Part shown: piece by piece, positions 8,287 to 16,782 of the stretch
Position numbering within the stretch: position 1 is the stretch's first letter
Layout of the letters: each line of letters opens with the position of its first letter
NCBI RefSeq assembly: GCF_018131105.1
Contig: NZ_JAFCJI010000002.1
Span: forward strand, 1,178,001 to 1,242,000
DNA from: Bradyrhizobium manausense
Lineage (GTDB): Bacteria > Pseudomonadota > Alphaproteobacteria > Rhizobiales > Xanthobacteraceae
Direction of reading: 5' to 3'
Length of the DNA stretch: 64,000 nucleotides
Position numbers and translations under genes: made by a program
The notes under the pieces: model-generated
The model's input: the letters and a program-made list of their open reading frames with translations, nothing else
Database searches by the model: none
Told to the model about the DNA's origin: nothing

Positions 8287-9600
8287 ATGGCGTTTGAAGA
8301 CCGCTACGGACTGCCGCTCTCCACCAGCTCCGATCAGGCTGCGTCCGCCTATCGCGAAGGCGTCGATCTCATGCTTGCCGGCTGGACCGGCACGGCGGAA
8401 ATGCTGGAGCGCGCGATCGCCGCCGATCCGGATTTCGCGCTGGCCCACATCGCGCGCGCCCGGGTGCACGCGTTCTACCAGCAGGGCGAACTTGCGCGGC
8501 AGAAGGCGGCACTGGCGCGCGAGGTTGTGGCCACGCGCGGCACCGAGCGCGAGCGATCGCATGTCGAGACGCTGGCGCTTGCGATCGAGGGACGCGGGCC
8601 CGACGCGATCGCAGCCATGTTCAGGCATATTGAAAGCTGGCCGCGCGACGCCGTCGTGCTGTCGCTGCCGCTCGGCGCGTTCGGCCTGTTCGCGTTCTCC
8701 GGCATGGCCGACCACGACCGCGCGCGGCATGAGCTGTGCGAGCGCGTCGCGCGTCACTACGGCGAGGACTGGTGGTTTCTCACCATGTCTGGCTGGGCGA
8801 TGACCGAGAATGGCGACGTCGCGCGCGGCCGCACTGTTACCGAGCGCGGTTTTGATCTGCGCCGGGCCAATGCTCATGCAGCGCACGCCGTGCTGCATGC
8901 AATGTTCGAGGATGGCTCGATCGACGCGGCAGACCGCCTCGTCGACGAATGGATCCCGACCTATGACCGTGCCGGAATCCTGCACGGCCATATCCTCTGG
9001 CACCAGGCACTCGGTGCGCTCGAGCATGGCGATGCGGCGCGTGCGCTCCAGATCTATGCCGACGTGCTCCAACCCGCCGCCACGCAGGCGCCACCGCTCA
9101 ATGTCGTCACCGACAGCGCCTCGCTGCTCTGGCGTCTGTCGGCTTATGGCCACGCCGTGCCGAAGCCGCTCTGGGTCGAGGCCGACGCCACCGCGCAAAA
9201 GCTGTTCCCGAAGTCGGGCCTGCCCTTCGCCGACGTCCACATGGCGCTGTTCGCGGCCGCGACGCGGAACAACGATGCGCTCGCCGCGCGCCTTGCCGTG
9301 ATCGAGCAGCGCCTTGCCGACGGCAAGCTGCCGGCCGGCCCCGTGGTGCCGGCGATCTGTCGCGCGCTGGCGGCCTTCGCGGATGAGAATTACGCCGCTT
9401 GCGTGCGCGAGCTTGCGCCTGTCCTCCACGAGGTCGTTCGCATCGGCGGCAGCCACGCCCAGCGCGAACTGGTCGAGGACGCGTACCTCGTCGCTCTCAT
9501 GCGCAGCGGCGAGCTGCCGCGCGCCCGCAAGCTCCTCGACGCCCGCCTGCACCGCCGCCCGTCCTTGCGCGATACGCGCTGGCAGACGGCGATGGCCTGA
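8287..9600 (+). CDS. Tetratricopeptide repeat protein, TTC38-like
   Basis: A 437-residue, all-helical soluble protein without signal peptide. It contains TPR-like units such as AIAADPDFALAHIARARVHA near residue 45 and DAARALQIYADVLQ near residue 250. The overall length and the GLPLSTSSDQAASAYREGVD opening resemble the TTC38 group, which occurs in bacteria and animals and has no proven biochemical role. GGGAGA precedes the ATG. It sits between an aldo/keto reductase and a CoA-transferase-fold pair, suggesting it may act as a scaffold or modulator for that pathway, but nothing in the sequence proves it. Confidence 0.88.
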   Translation: MAFEDRYGLPLSTSSDQAASAYREGVDLMLAGWTGTAEMLERAIAADPDFALAHIARARVHAFYQQGELARQKAALAREVVATRGTERERSHVETLALAIEGRGPDAIAAMFRHIESWPRDAVVLSLPLGAFGLFAFSGMADHDRARHELCERVARHYGEDWWFLTMSGWAMTENGDVARGRTVTERGFDLRRANAHAAHAVLHAMFEDGSIDAADRLVDEWIPTYDRAGILHGHILWHQALGALEHGDAARALQIYADVLQPAATQAPPLNVVTDSASLLWRLSAYGHAVPKPLWVEADATAQKLFPKSGLPFADVHMALFAAATRNNDALAARLAVIEQRLADGKLPAGPVVPAICRALAAFADENYAACVRELAPVLHEVVRIGGSHAQRELVEDAYLVALMRSGELPRARKLLDARLHRRPSLRDTRWQTAMA

Positions 9601-9634
9601 GGCAGGATGGAGCAAACACGACCGGAGGACGCCC

Positions 9635-10453
9635 ATGACCGAGATCGTCGCGCTGGAGGCACTGGCCGCGCGCGTTACGCCAGGACAGTCGCTGGCAATC
9701 CCCGTCGATGGTTCGGGCGTGGCGATGGCGGCGACCGCGACCCTGCTCGAAGCGGGCATACGTGGCCTCAAGCTGATCTGCGTCCCGATCTCCGGCATGC
9801 AGGCCGATCTCCTGATCGGCGCAGGCGCGATTGCTTCGCTGGAGACCAGCGCAGTGTCGCTCGGGGAAGCCGGCGCCGCGCCGCGCTTCACTGCCGCCGT
9901 CAAGAGCGGCGCCTTCACCATGCGCGATTCCACCTGCCCGGCGATCTATGCCGGTCTGCTCGCCGCGCAAAAGGGCGTGCCGTTCATGCCGATTGCCGGC
10001 ATCATCGGCAGCGACCTCCTCAACGTGCGGCCTGACTGGCAGGTGATCGACAGTCCGGTCGGCGAAGCGCGCAAGGTGGTCGTGGTGCCCGCGATCGCGC
10101 CTGATGTCGCGCTGTTTCACGCGCCCGAGGCCGACCGCGCCGGCAATGTCCGCATCGGCCGGCATCGCGAGCTCGCCGACCTCGCTTATGCAGCGAAGTG
10201 CACGCTGGTCACCGTGGAGCGCATCGTCGACCGCAATCTGCTCGGAAACGAGGATTCCGCCGCCGGCGTGCTGCCCTCGCTCTATGTCGACAGCATCGCG
10301 GTCGCCGCACGCGGCGCCTGGCCGTTGGCGCTGTGGGACGAATATCCCGCCGACGAGGCCGAGATCGCGCGCTACGCGACGATGGCGCGCAGCGAGGACG
10401 GCTTTCGCGCCTATCTCTCGGCCTTCCTGACCCATCGCAAGCAGGTGGCCTGA
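9635..10453 (+). CDS. CoA-transferase-fold protein, alpha subunit (GctA/IpdA-like)
   Basis: A 272-residue class I CoA-transferase alpha subunit. The start at 9635 follows ACCGGAGGA at good spacing. Visible features are a glycine-rich strand-loop (LKLICVPISGMQADLLIGAG), an MRDSTCPAIYAGLLAAQKGV segment and VALFHAPEADRAGNVRIG, the equivalent of the H-x-x-x-AD-x-x-GN stretch of the family. Its stop overlaps the start of the beta subunit as TGATG, so both chains are made in equal amounts. The beta subunit lacks the usual catalytic glutamate, so the pair may hydrolyse or open a ring in an acyl-CoA rather than transfer CoA. Confidence 0.85.
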   Translation: MTEIVALEALAARVTPGQSLAIPVDGSGVAMAATATLLEAGIRGLKLICVPISGMQADLLIGAGAIASLETSAVSLGEAGAAPRFTAAVKSGAFTMRDSTCPAIYAGLLAAQKGVPFMPIAGIIGSDLLNVRPDWQVIDSPVGEARKVVVVPAIAPDVALFHAPEADRAGNVRIGRHRELADLAYAAKCTLVTVERIVDRNLLGNEDSAAGVLPSLYVDSIAVAARGAWPLALWDEYPADEAEIARYATMARSEDGFRAYLSAFLTHRKQVA

Positions 10454-11196
10454 TGTCGACTGAGCGCGAGCGCCGCGAGATCCTGATCGCCACCATCGCC
10501 GATCTGCTGGACGGCATCCGTCACGTCGCAGTCGGCGCGTCGTCACCGATTCCCGCGGCCGGCGCCATGCTGCTGCGCGCCCGCAACGAACGCGACGGCA
10601 AGCCGCCGGTGCGCATCTCGATCCTGGGATCGCAGGCGAATAATTTCTTCACCAATGGCGGCATCGAGCTGTTCGACTGCGCCGCGCAAGGCAGGGTCGA
10701 CGCCTTCTTCCTCGGCGGCGGCCAGATCGACGGCCAGGGTAACATCAATCTGGTCGGCACCGGCGAGTATCCGACGACCAGCGTACGCTGGCCCGGCTCG
10801 TTCGGCTCGGCCTATCTCTATCATCTCATCCCGCGCGTGATCCTGTTTCGCGAGGAGCATTCGCCGCGCGTGTTCGTGCCCAAGGTCGATTTCGTCAGCG
10901 CGCGCGCGATCACGCCGGAGGTGCCGCGCCGCGGCGGGCCGCATGCGCTTCTGACCAACATGGCTCTGTTCGACTTCGACCGCGAGGCGGGCGGCTTCGC
11001 GCTGCGCTCGGTGCATCCGCCCTTCACCCCGGCCGACATCAGGGAGAATACCGGCTTCACCTATCGGGAGCCGGATGTCGTGCGCGAAACGCAGCGGCCC
11101 GATCCAGCAACGCTGGCGCTGCTGCGCGGGCAGGTTTTCGACGCGCTGGCCGAGACTTATCCGGCCTTTGCGCGGACCATGAAGCAGGCGGCGTGA
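10453..11196 (+). CDS. CoA-transferase-fold protein, beta subunit (GctB/IpdB-like)
   Basis: A 247-residue beta subunit partner of the preceding protein. It carries FFLGGGQIDGQGNINLVGTG and FVPKVDFVSA, which match the IGGAQID-x-x-GN and KIDYVTSP blocks of GctB. In GctB the catalytic glutamate lies in a V-E-S-G stretch following the first Rossmann-like strand; here the equivalent stretch reads RISILGSQANNFF, with no glutamate. The IpdAB type of this fold, known from steroid degradation, likewise lacks that glutamate and acts as a hydrolase. By analogy this pair could be a ring-opening acyl-CoA hydrolase; the actual substrate is not evident. Confidence 0.85.
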   Translation: MSTERERREILIATIADLLDGIRHVAVGASSPIPAAGAMLLRARNERDGKPPVRISILGSQANNFFTNGGIELFDCAAQGRVDAFFLGGGQIDGQGNINLVGTGEYPTTSVRWPGSFGSAYLYHLIPRVILFREEHSPRVFVPKVDFVSARAITPEVPRRGGPHALLTNMALFDFDREAGGFALRSVHPPFTPADIRENTGFTYREPDVVRETQRPDPATLALLRGQVFDALAETYPAFARTMKQAA

Positions 11197-11390
11197 CGCC
11201 GTCTGCCTCGAAAAAAACATCGGCCTGGCGGCAAGTGCCTGCTAGGACGGTTAGGGCGATCGGGGGCGAGTCGCCGATGGGTGGCGCGGTGGTATTCAAG
11301 ACGAGGTTGGCCGGGCAAACGGGGTCGCAACCAATTTGCGATTCGACGGTTATAGGGCGGAACTTTCGCCCGTCCGTGGCCCTCTGGCAC

Positions 11391-11981
11391 ATGAGCCTGA
11401 CGATGCGTCTCCGCCAACTGATCCTGGCCGCCCCCCTCGTTGCTCTCGTAAGCCCTTGTTTTGCCGACTCTTCCACCGCGATCCCGGTGAACAGCGCACC
11501 AGCCCGGCAGAATTCTCTTGTCGACATGCTCGCGTTGATCTCGGGCCACTGCAAGACGCTGAAGGTCGCCGGTCGCCCCTTTGCCTGCAAGACCGTGGCC
11601 TTTGCCCATGACGCCAAGGGCCGGGTCAATTTCGCGGTCGCCGTCGACGACCCCAGCGACGAGAACCACGTCGTCTCGTTCTCAGGTGAGAACGGCAAGC
11701 GCGCTGACGACAATTCCTACGAGTTGCCGATCGACCGCATGCTGCTCAACTCCAAGAACCGACCCAGGGTCGACGGCCTTCCGGTACCGGCGGAGCAGAC
11801 CTCGATTGGCGTCTGCCGCCAGACTGGCAACTTCGCCGCTAGGAAGGTGAACGACGTCACCTGCTCGGCGACCGACAACGAGGGCCGGACCTACGAACTG
11901 CTGTTCGTCTCTGACGGCAAGCCGGTCAGCGTGCGCCGCATCAGGCAGTCGTCGCCCTCGATCCAGGATCCGTTCAAGTAA
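11391..11981 (+). CDS. Secreted hypothetical protein
   Basis: A 196-residue protein with an N-terminal signal peptide (LRQLILAAPLVALVSPCFAD). The mature part has a run of conserved-looking cysteines (GHCKTL, FACKTV, GVCRQT, VTCSAT) suggesting two disulfides, and ends in a basic tail. Start choice is between ATG at 11391 and ATG at 11403; both keep the signal peptide. The open frame extends further upstream to 11193, but that part looks non-coding. No family recognised. It stands between the CoA-transferase-like pair and a sensor kinase with no clear operon link. Confidence 0.72.
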   Translation: MSLTMRLRQLILAAPLVALVSPCFADSSTAIPVNSAPARQNSLVDMLALISGHCKTLKVAGRPFACKTVAFAHDAKGRVNFAVAVDDPSDENHVVSFSGENGKRADDNSYELPIDRMLLNSKNRPRVDGLPVPAEQTSIGVCRQTGNFAARKVNDVTCSATDNEGRTYELLFVSDGKPVSVRRIRQSSPSIQDPFK

Positions 11982-12120
11982 CGGTCCTTCGCATCGCCGT
12001 TCGTTCATCGGGCGAGGCGCACATCCTTCCGTTGAATCTCCGTCTTAGGTGGGTATGCTCCCTCGTGTGTCCTCATGAGGAGGCGCGATTGCAACCCGAG
12101 GCGGGGCCGAGCGTCCAGCA

Positions 12121-13977
12121 ATGCGTATCATCACCGGGCTCGCGCGCGTCCTGATCGTCCTGCTGTTCGCTTGCCTGTCGCGTGAATGCATTGCAGCCGA
12201 CGGTGCCCGGCAACGCTCCATCCTGGTTCTCGAAGAAGCCGATTTTCGCTCACCATTTTATTCGGAGATCTTCGCCGGAATCCGCGCCGCTGCGAAGCAG
12301 AACGGCCATCCCCACACCGTGATCTACGGCGAGAGCCTCGATCTCGCACGCTTCCCTGGGCCGGATTACGAAGAGAGTCTCGTCGGTCACCTCAAGACCA
12401 AATATGCGCAGCGGCCGATCGACGTCATCGTTTCGATCGGCGTCGCATCGGCGAAATTCCTTCAGAAGCGCAAGCAGGACATCTGGCCCGCCGCACCCGT
12501 CGTGTACGGCTTCGTGCCCGATCTGCCCGAGGTGAGCGCGTTGTTCCTCCCCAACACGACCGCAGTTTTCTCAAGAGTGAGGCCGCTCCATCTGCTGACC
12601 GCAGCCCGCGCGATCGTTCCCAACCTAACCCGCGTCGTTCTTGTCGGTGACGCCTGGAAGAATCCGCTGGTCTATGGACACTGGAAGCAGGATTTTGCTG
12701 CGGCAATGCCGGATATCGAGGTCACCGATCTTTCGGACACCGTGTTGCGTGAGGTCCGCAAGCAGGTCGCGACGCTTCCCGACCGCTCCGCTATCCTGAC
12801 TTCGGCGATATATTCCGACGGCGAAGGCACCTATTATTCTCCGGCCGCGGCACTCGCACGTATTGCCGAGAGCGCGAACCGTCCGGTCATCATCACATCG
12901 GATACATTTCTTGGAAAGTCGGGCGTGGGCGGCTTCCTGCTGCTGCCCGACATCATCGGGCGGGAAGCCGGCGATGTCGCGATGCGGATTCTCAATGGCG
13001 AAGCGCCGTCGAGCATTGCGTCTTTCAACGGCGATAACGTCAAGCCGATCTTCGACTGGCGGGAACTCAAGCGCTGGAATGTCGACGAAGCCAGTCTGCC
13101 ACCCGGCAGCGAGGTGCGTTTCCGAGAACTGACTTTCTGGGAGCAGCACTACTGGCATGTGACCATCGTCGTGGGCGTGATGCTGACACAGGCACTGATG
13201 ATCACCTTTCTGCTGCGCGAGCGCCGGCTGCGCTTCCTGGCCGAGGTCGAAGCACGTCAACGCATGTCGGAGCTCGCCCACATGAACCGCCGCGCTACCG
13301 CAGGCGAGATGTCGGCCTCGATCGCACACGAGCTGAACCAGCCGCTTGCCGCGATCCTGCTCAACGCCGAGACGGCCGCGCAGATGTTGCAGGGTCCCGC
13401 ACCCGATCTCGTCGAAGTCGGAGACATGCTGGAGCACATCCGCCGCGACGATCATCGGGCAAGCGAGGTCCTCGGCCGGCTGCGCATGTTCCTGAAGCGG
13501 GATCCGACCGAGCGGCGCGACATCGACCTCAATGCGACCGTCGATGAGGTGTTTCGCTTCCTCTCCGTGCAGGCGCTGACCCACGATGTCGGGCTCGCGA
13601 CGGAGCCGTCGTCCGCCGGCATCCGTGTCAAGGCCGACAGAGTGCAGCTCCAGCAGGTCATCCTGAATCTGGTCGTGAACGGCATGGATGCCGTGGCGCA
13701 TCTTCCGGCGGATCGGCGCCGCGTCGTTGGTCGGACCAGCCTCACCGAGGGCAATCTGGCCCTGGTCTCCATCACCGATTCAGGCGACGGCATTCTTGCG
13801 GAGAAGGTGACCGAGATCTTCAAGCCGTTCTTCACGACCAAGGCGCAAGGCATGGGCATTGGTCTCTCGATCGCGCGCACCATCATCGAGGCGCATGGCG
13901 GCCGCATCTGGGCCGAGAATGCGCCATCGGGTGGCGCCGTATTTCACATCAGCCTGCCGCTGGTCGCGCCGGGATAA
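12121..13977 (+). CDS. Sensor histidine kinase with periplasmic ABC-binding-protein-like sensor domain
   Basis: A 618-residue membrane kinase. Residues 1-25 form a signal anchor. Residues about 30-330 resemble an ABC substrate-binding protein of the ABC_sub_bind type (RSILVLEEADFRSPFY, DVIVSIGVASAKFLQ, VVLVGDAW, LLLPDIIGREAGDVAMRIL). A single transmembrane segment follows at about 347-367. The HisKA domain has His403 in SIAHELNQPLAAIL. The ATPase domain has the N box (ILNLVVNGMDAV), G1 (DSGDGI), F box (FKPFFTTK) and G2 (GMGIGLSI). No receiver domain is fused and no response regulator gene lies nearby, so it is an orphan kinase whose partner is elsewhere. The sensor ligand is unknown. Confidence 0.92.
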   Translation: MRIITGLARVLIVLLFACLSRECIAADGARQRSILVLEEADFRSPFYSEIFAGIRAAAKQNGHPHTVIYGESLDLARFPGPDYEESLVGHLKTKYAQRPIDVIVSIGVASAKFLQKRKQDIWPAAPVVYGFVPDLPEVSALFLPNTTAVFSRVRPLHLLTAARAIVPNLTRVVLVGDAWKNPLVYGHWKQDFAAAMPDIEVTDLSDTVLREVRKQVATLPDRSAILTSAIYSDGEGTYYSPAAALARIAESANRPVIITSDTFLGKSGVGGFLLLPDIIGREAGDVAMRILNGEAPSSIASFNGDNVKPIFDWRELKRWNVDEASLPPGSEVRFRELTFWEQHYWHVTIVVGVMLTQALMITFLLRERRLRFLAEVEARQRMSELAHMNRRATAGEMSASIAHELNQPLAAILLNAETAAQMLQGPAPDLVEVGDMLEHIRRDDHRASEVLGRLRMFLKRDPTERRDIDLNATVDEVFRFLSVQALTHDVGLATEPSSAGIRVKADRVQLQQVILNLVVNGMDAVAHLPADRRRVVGRTSLTEGNLALVSITDSGDGILAEKVTEIFKPFFTTKAQGMGIGLSIARTIIEAHGGRIWAENAPSGGAVFHISLPLVAPG

Positions 13978-14024
13978 GCGCGAGCGCGGTCTCACGAATT
14001 CATCGTTTCCTCCCGGAGGGTCCC

Positions 14025-14372
14025 ATGACGTGCGATCGCCTGTTTCTGCTGCGCCCCGGTTTCGAAGATCCGGCCTATCTCGGCCAGCGCTTCTTTTGCT
14101 CGCATTGCGCGCTGATCGAGGGTGTGCTGGCCTCGTTTCCGGCGCTGGCCGAAAAGCTCGACATCGCGCGCATCGCCTGGCCGAAGCCGAGGCAGGCCGT
14201 GATCGAACTTGTCGGCGAGGAGAACCAATGGCTGCCGCTGCTTGTGCTGGCCGACGGCGCGACCTCACCGCACCAGACCGGCAGCCATCAGGGGCGCGGC
14301 TTCATCGCTGACAAGGACGCCATCCTCGCCGCGTTGTCGGAGCGGCATGGATTTCCGGTTCCGCATCCGTAA
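14025..14372 (+). CDS. DUF3088 family protein
   Basis: A 115-residue cytoplasmic protein. It starts RLFLLRPGFEDPAYLGQRFF and continues with CSHCALIEGVLASFP, the CxxC-containing block typical of DUF3088, and ends SERHGFPVPHP. The fold is thought to be thioredoxin-like because of the position of the CxxC after a first strand, but no activity is established. GGAGGGTCCC precedes the ATG. It may be cotranscribed with the frameshifted isochorismatase-family gene that begins 94 bases downstream. Confidence 0.85.
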   Translation: MTCDRLFLLRPGFEDPAYLGQRFFCSHCALIEGVLASFPALAEKLDIARIAWPKPRQAVIELVGEENQWLPLLVLADGATSPHQTGSHQGRGFIADKDAILAALSERHGFPVPHP

Positions 14373-14466
14373 GGCGACCGTCCCGAAACGAGGGAAGATC
14401 GGCATTGCGCGCTTTCCCTTCCGTCTCGCATATTCGGCTCGGCCCGCAGTCCGAAAGATTCGCCTC

Positions 14467-15043
14467 ATGCCTCATCCCTTCCCCGCCCTCATCGTCATCG
14501 ATGTCCAGCGCGCATTCGATGAATGGGAGGCGGCGGGCAAGCGGCGCAACAATCCGGATGCCGTGGCGCGCATCGTTGATCTGCTCGCAGCGTTCAGGGC
14601 GAGCGGCGCGCCGATTGTCCATGTCCGCCACGAGGGCACCAAGCCGAACTCGACGTTCCTGCCCTCGCACACCGGCTACGCCGTCAAGGACGAGGCGCGC
14701 GAGCACGCCGGCGAGCCCGTGATCGTCAAGCGCGTCAACAGCGCCTTTCATCGGCACCGACCTCGAAAGGCGCCTGCGCGGCGATGACATCGCCACGGTC
14801 GTGATCTGCGGCGCCACCACCAATCATTGCGTGGAGACGACGACGCGGATGGCCGGCAATCTCGGCTTCGACGCACGCCTCGTGCGCGACGCGACCTGGA
14901 CTTTCGATCGTGTCGGCCCCGACGGCGACACCCATTCGGCCGAATCCATTCACGCGATGACGCTGTCGAATCTCAACGGCGAATTCGCCCGCATCGTGAC
15001 CACGAACGAGGTGATCGCGTCGCTTGCAGCGATGCGACAATAA
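14467..15043 (+). pseudogene. Isochorismatase-family cysteine hydrolase, interrupted by one frameshift
   Basis: The gene reads as two overlapping frames that together encode one complete isochorismatase-type hydrolase of about 191 residues. The first frame (14467 to about 14748) gives PALIVIDVQRAFDEWE with the catalytic aspartate and VIVKRVNSAF with the catalytic lysine. From 14749 the next frame continues IGTDLERRLRGDDIATVVIC and GATTNHCVETT with the catalytic cysteine, and ends at 15043. Deleting one T of the TTT at 14746-14748 would restore a single frame (NSAFIGTDL). Every catalytic residue survives, so this is a very recent mutation or a sequence error. It ends in an intact TAA. Confidence 0.85.
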
Positions 15044-15154
15044 ACCTCAGTGCGATTCTCACGTTGATCGTCTGCGTCGTTTCGACGCCCGCGCTCACCG
15101 GAACGCGAGGGATGCCCATCTGTTGTCACTCGACATCTCAACTGGAGTGATGAC

Positions 15155-15472
15155 ATGAAGTATCTCTTTGTCGCGATGGCTGTCGGCGCTGCGGCGTTGG
15201 CCGGTGGATCCGCGGCCAACGCGGCCGACGGAACGGCCAAGCCGAACGCGCAAACGCGCCAATCGACCGACATCAGCGCGCAGCACCGGCACGGCCATCA
15301 CGGTTATCGCCATCACCACTGGCGTCATCACCATCATGGCTATTATCGTCCGTATTATCGCAGCTACGGCTATTATCCGCGGCACCACCGCTATTATGGT
15401 GGCGGTCCCTACGGTTATTACGGCGGCGGCGGTCCCGGCGTGACGTTCAGCTTCGGCGGCGGTCGCTGGTGA
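15155..15472 (+). CDS. Small secreted His/Tyr/Gly-rich protein
   Basis: A 105-residue exported protein: signal peptide (KYLFVAMAVGAAALAGGSAA, then NAAD) followed by a low-complexity part of His-rich (HRHGHHGYRHHHWRHHHHG), then Tyr-rich (YYRPYYRSYGYYPRHHRYY) and finally Gly-rich sequence ending FSFGGGRW. At least 15 histidines lie in about 40 residues, so metal binding is plausible. Such periplasmic HYG-rich peptides are common in Bradyrhizobium, with unknown function. AACTGGAGTG lies upstream of the ATG. A strong hairpin follows directly. Confidence 0.82.
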   Translation: MKYLFVAMAVGAAALAGGSAANAADGTAKPNAQTRQSTDISAQHRHGHHGYRHHHWRHHHHGYYRPYYRSYGYYPRHHRYYGGGPYGYYGGGGPGVTFSFGGGRW

Positions 15473-15479
15473 GACAAAA

Positions 15480-15499
15480 GGCCCGCAGAGATGCGGGCC
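15480..15499. terminator. Bidirectional intrinsic terminator
   Basis: ggcccgca and tgcgggcc form a perfect 8-bp stem around a GAGA loop. On the minus strand the stem is followed by TTTTG and on the plus strand by TTCC, so it can end both the His/Tyr/Gly-rich gene at 15472 and the convergent amine oxidase gene, whose stop is at 15506. Confidence 0.85.
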
Positions 15500-15505
15500 T
15501 TCCTC

Positions 15506-16774
15506 TCATCCCTGCAGGATCATCCCGGCGGTCTCCAGCCCGCTCGCGAGCGCGGCTTCCACGGTGCCCATGTCGCGGCCGCGATAGAGCGCTTCGCCGG
15601 AGAACAGCACCAGGCCATCGGCGCGCGCCAGACGCTCCTGCGCCGTACGTGTCCGCAGCGTCGCCCAGGAATAGGCACCGCGGGCAAAGGGATCGTGCGC
15701 CCAGTTGACGGCGGAAGCCGCGATGAGGTCCTGCGCGATGGTCTCGCGTGGCCGACCAAAGATGGCCGCGAGCGAATCGAGCCCGCTCTCAATTAGCCCC
15801 TGCGGATCAAGGTGCGACAGTTCCGCCGTCCGCGGACCCCCGAACCATCCCGTCAGCACGGGATGCTGATCCGGTTGCCGTGTCCACCACACAGGAATCG
15901 TTTCGTCCGACAACAGGAAGAGCATGTCCGCAAGCCCTCCGCGCTCGCGCCACCATGGCCGTTTGAAGCGCAGTAGGATTTTGATGACGTTGCCGAAGCC
16001 AATATCGTCCGCGGCCGCGGCCTTCGCGCGCGCGGCTGCAGGCAGCGCGATCTCGCGCAGCAACGGCAGCGGCACGGTGACGATCACACGATCGCAAACA
16101 TGCACCGCGCCGTCTGCACCGCGGACAGTGAGCCTGCCGTCGCTGTCCTCGATCGCAGAGACCACGGCACCGAAGCGAATTGCAACGCCGGACTTGTGGC
16201 ACCCCGCCGCCAGGAAGTCGATCAGGCCGCCATAGCCGCCGTCGATGCGCGCCGATTTGGCGTGTCCGTCATTCATCCATTCATCGCGCAGCGCCAGCGT
16301 CGAGGCGCGCTCGGGGTCGGCCGCATCGTAGCCCTCGACCATACGTTCGACGGCGTGCCGCAACCGCGCGTACTCAGGCCCGGCAAAATGCCGGCGAAGG
16401 AAGTCGGCGACGGTGAGATCGTCAGTCAGATCCTTCACGACGGCATGAAGCTGGTCGTCATAGGGATCGCGGGGGTTCTCCCGCGAGAAGTCCGTGCCGT
16501 CAAAGCTCCATTGCGCGCCGCCGATCGGCCGCACCGTGAGCCCCGCCTCGCGCGCGAGGCCGCGCGTGACCGGCGCCTCGCCATGGACGAACTCGGCACC
16601 GCCATCGGCGGGATAGCCGAAGCTGGATGCCGGAAGCGGATGGATGCGTCCGCCGCAGCGCTCGCGTGCTTCCAGGATCGTGACGCGTTTGCCGGCGCTC
16701 CCGAGCTCGCGCGCAGCCATCAGGCCGGCCGCGCCCGCGCCGACAATGACGATGTGCTCTGACGTATCAGACAT
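15506..16774 (-). CDS. FAD-dependent flavin amine oxidase (NAD(P)-binding)
   Basis: A 422-residue flavoenzyme. The N-terminus HIVIVGAGAAGLMAARELGS followed by VTILEARERCGGRIH is the dinucleotide-binding fold and GG-doublet of the monoamine oxidase / polyamine oxidase / phytoene desaturase superfamily. The C-terminal RGAYSWATLR and LVLFSGEALYRGRDMGTVEAAL are the flavin-closing motif (G-E-A/T... GTVEGA). It probably oxidises an amine or a related substrate, producing hydrogen peroxide. The start at 16774 lies eight bases beyond the stop of the RibD-like gene in the same operon. The substrate is unknown. Confidence 0.9.
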   Translation of the reverse strand: MSDTSEHIVIVGAGAAGLMAARELGSAGKRVTILEARERCGGRIHPLPASSFGYPADGGAEFVHGEAPVTRGLAREAGLTVRPIGGAQWSFDGTDFSRENPRDPYDDQLHAVVKDLTDDLTVADFLRRHFAGPEYARLRHAVERMVEGYDAADPERASTLALRDEWMNDGHAKSARIDGGYGGLIDFLAAGCHKSGVAIRFGAVVSAIEDSDGRLTVRGADGAVHVCDRVIVTVPLPLLREIALPAAARAKAAAADDIGFGNVIKILLRFKRPWWRERGGLADMLFLLSDETIPVWWTRQPDQHPVLTGWFGGPRTAELSHLDPQGLIESGLDSLAAIFGRPRETIAQDLIAASAVNWAHDPFARGAYSWATLRTRTAQERLARADGLVLFSGEALYRGRDMGTVEAALASGLETAGMILQG

Positions 16775-16782
16775 GCGGGTCG

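Noticed and set aside
7678..9933. A very long minus-strand frame (over 700 codons)
   Set aside because: It runs antisense to the end of the aldo/keto reductase gene, the TPR gene and the start of the CoA-transferase-like gene; those have proper starts and family motifs, while the antisense frame does not.
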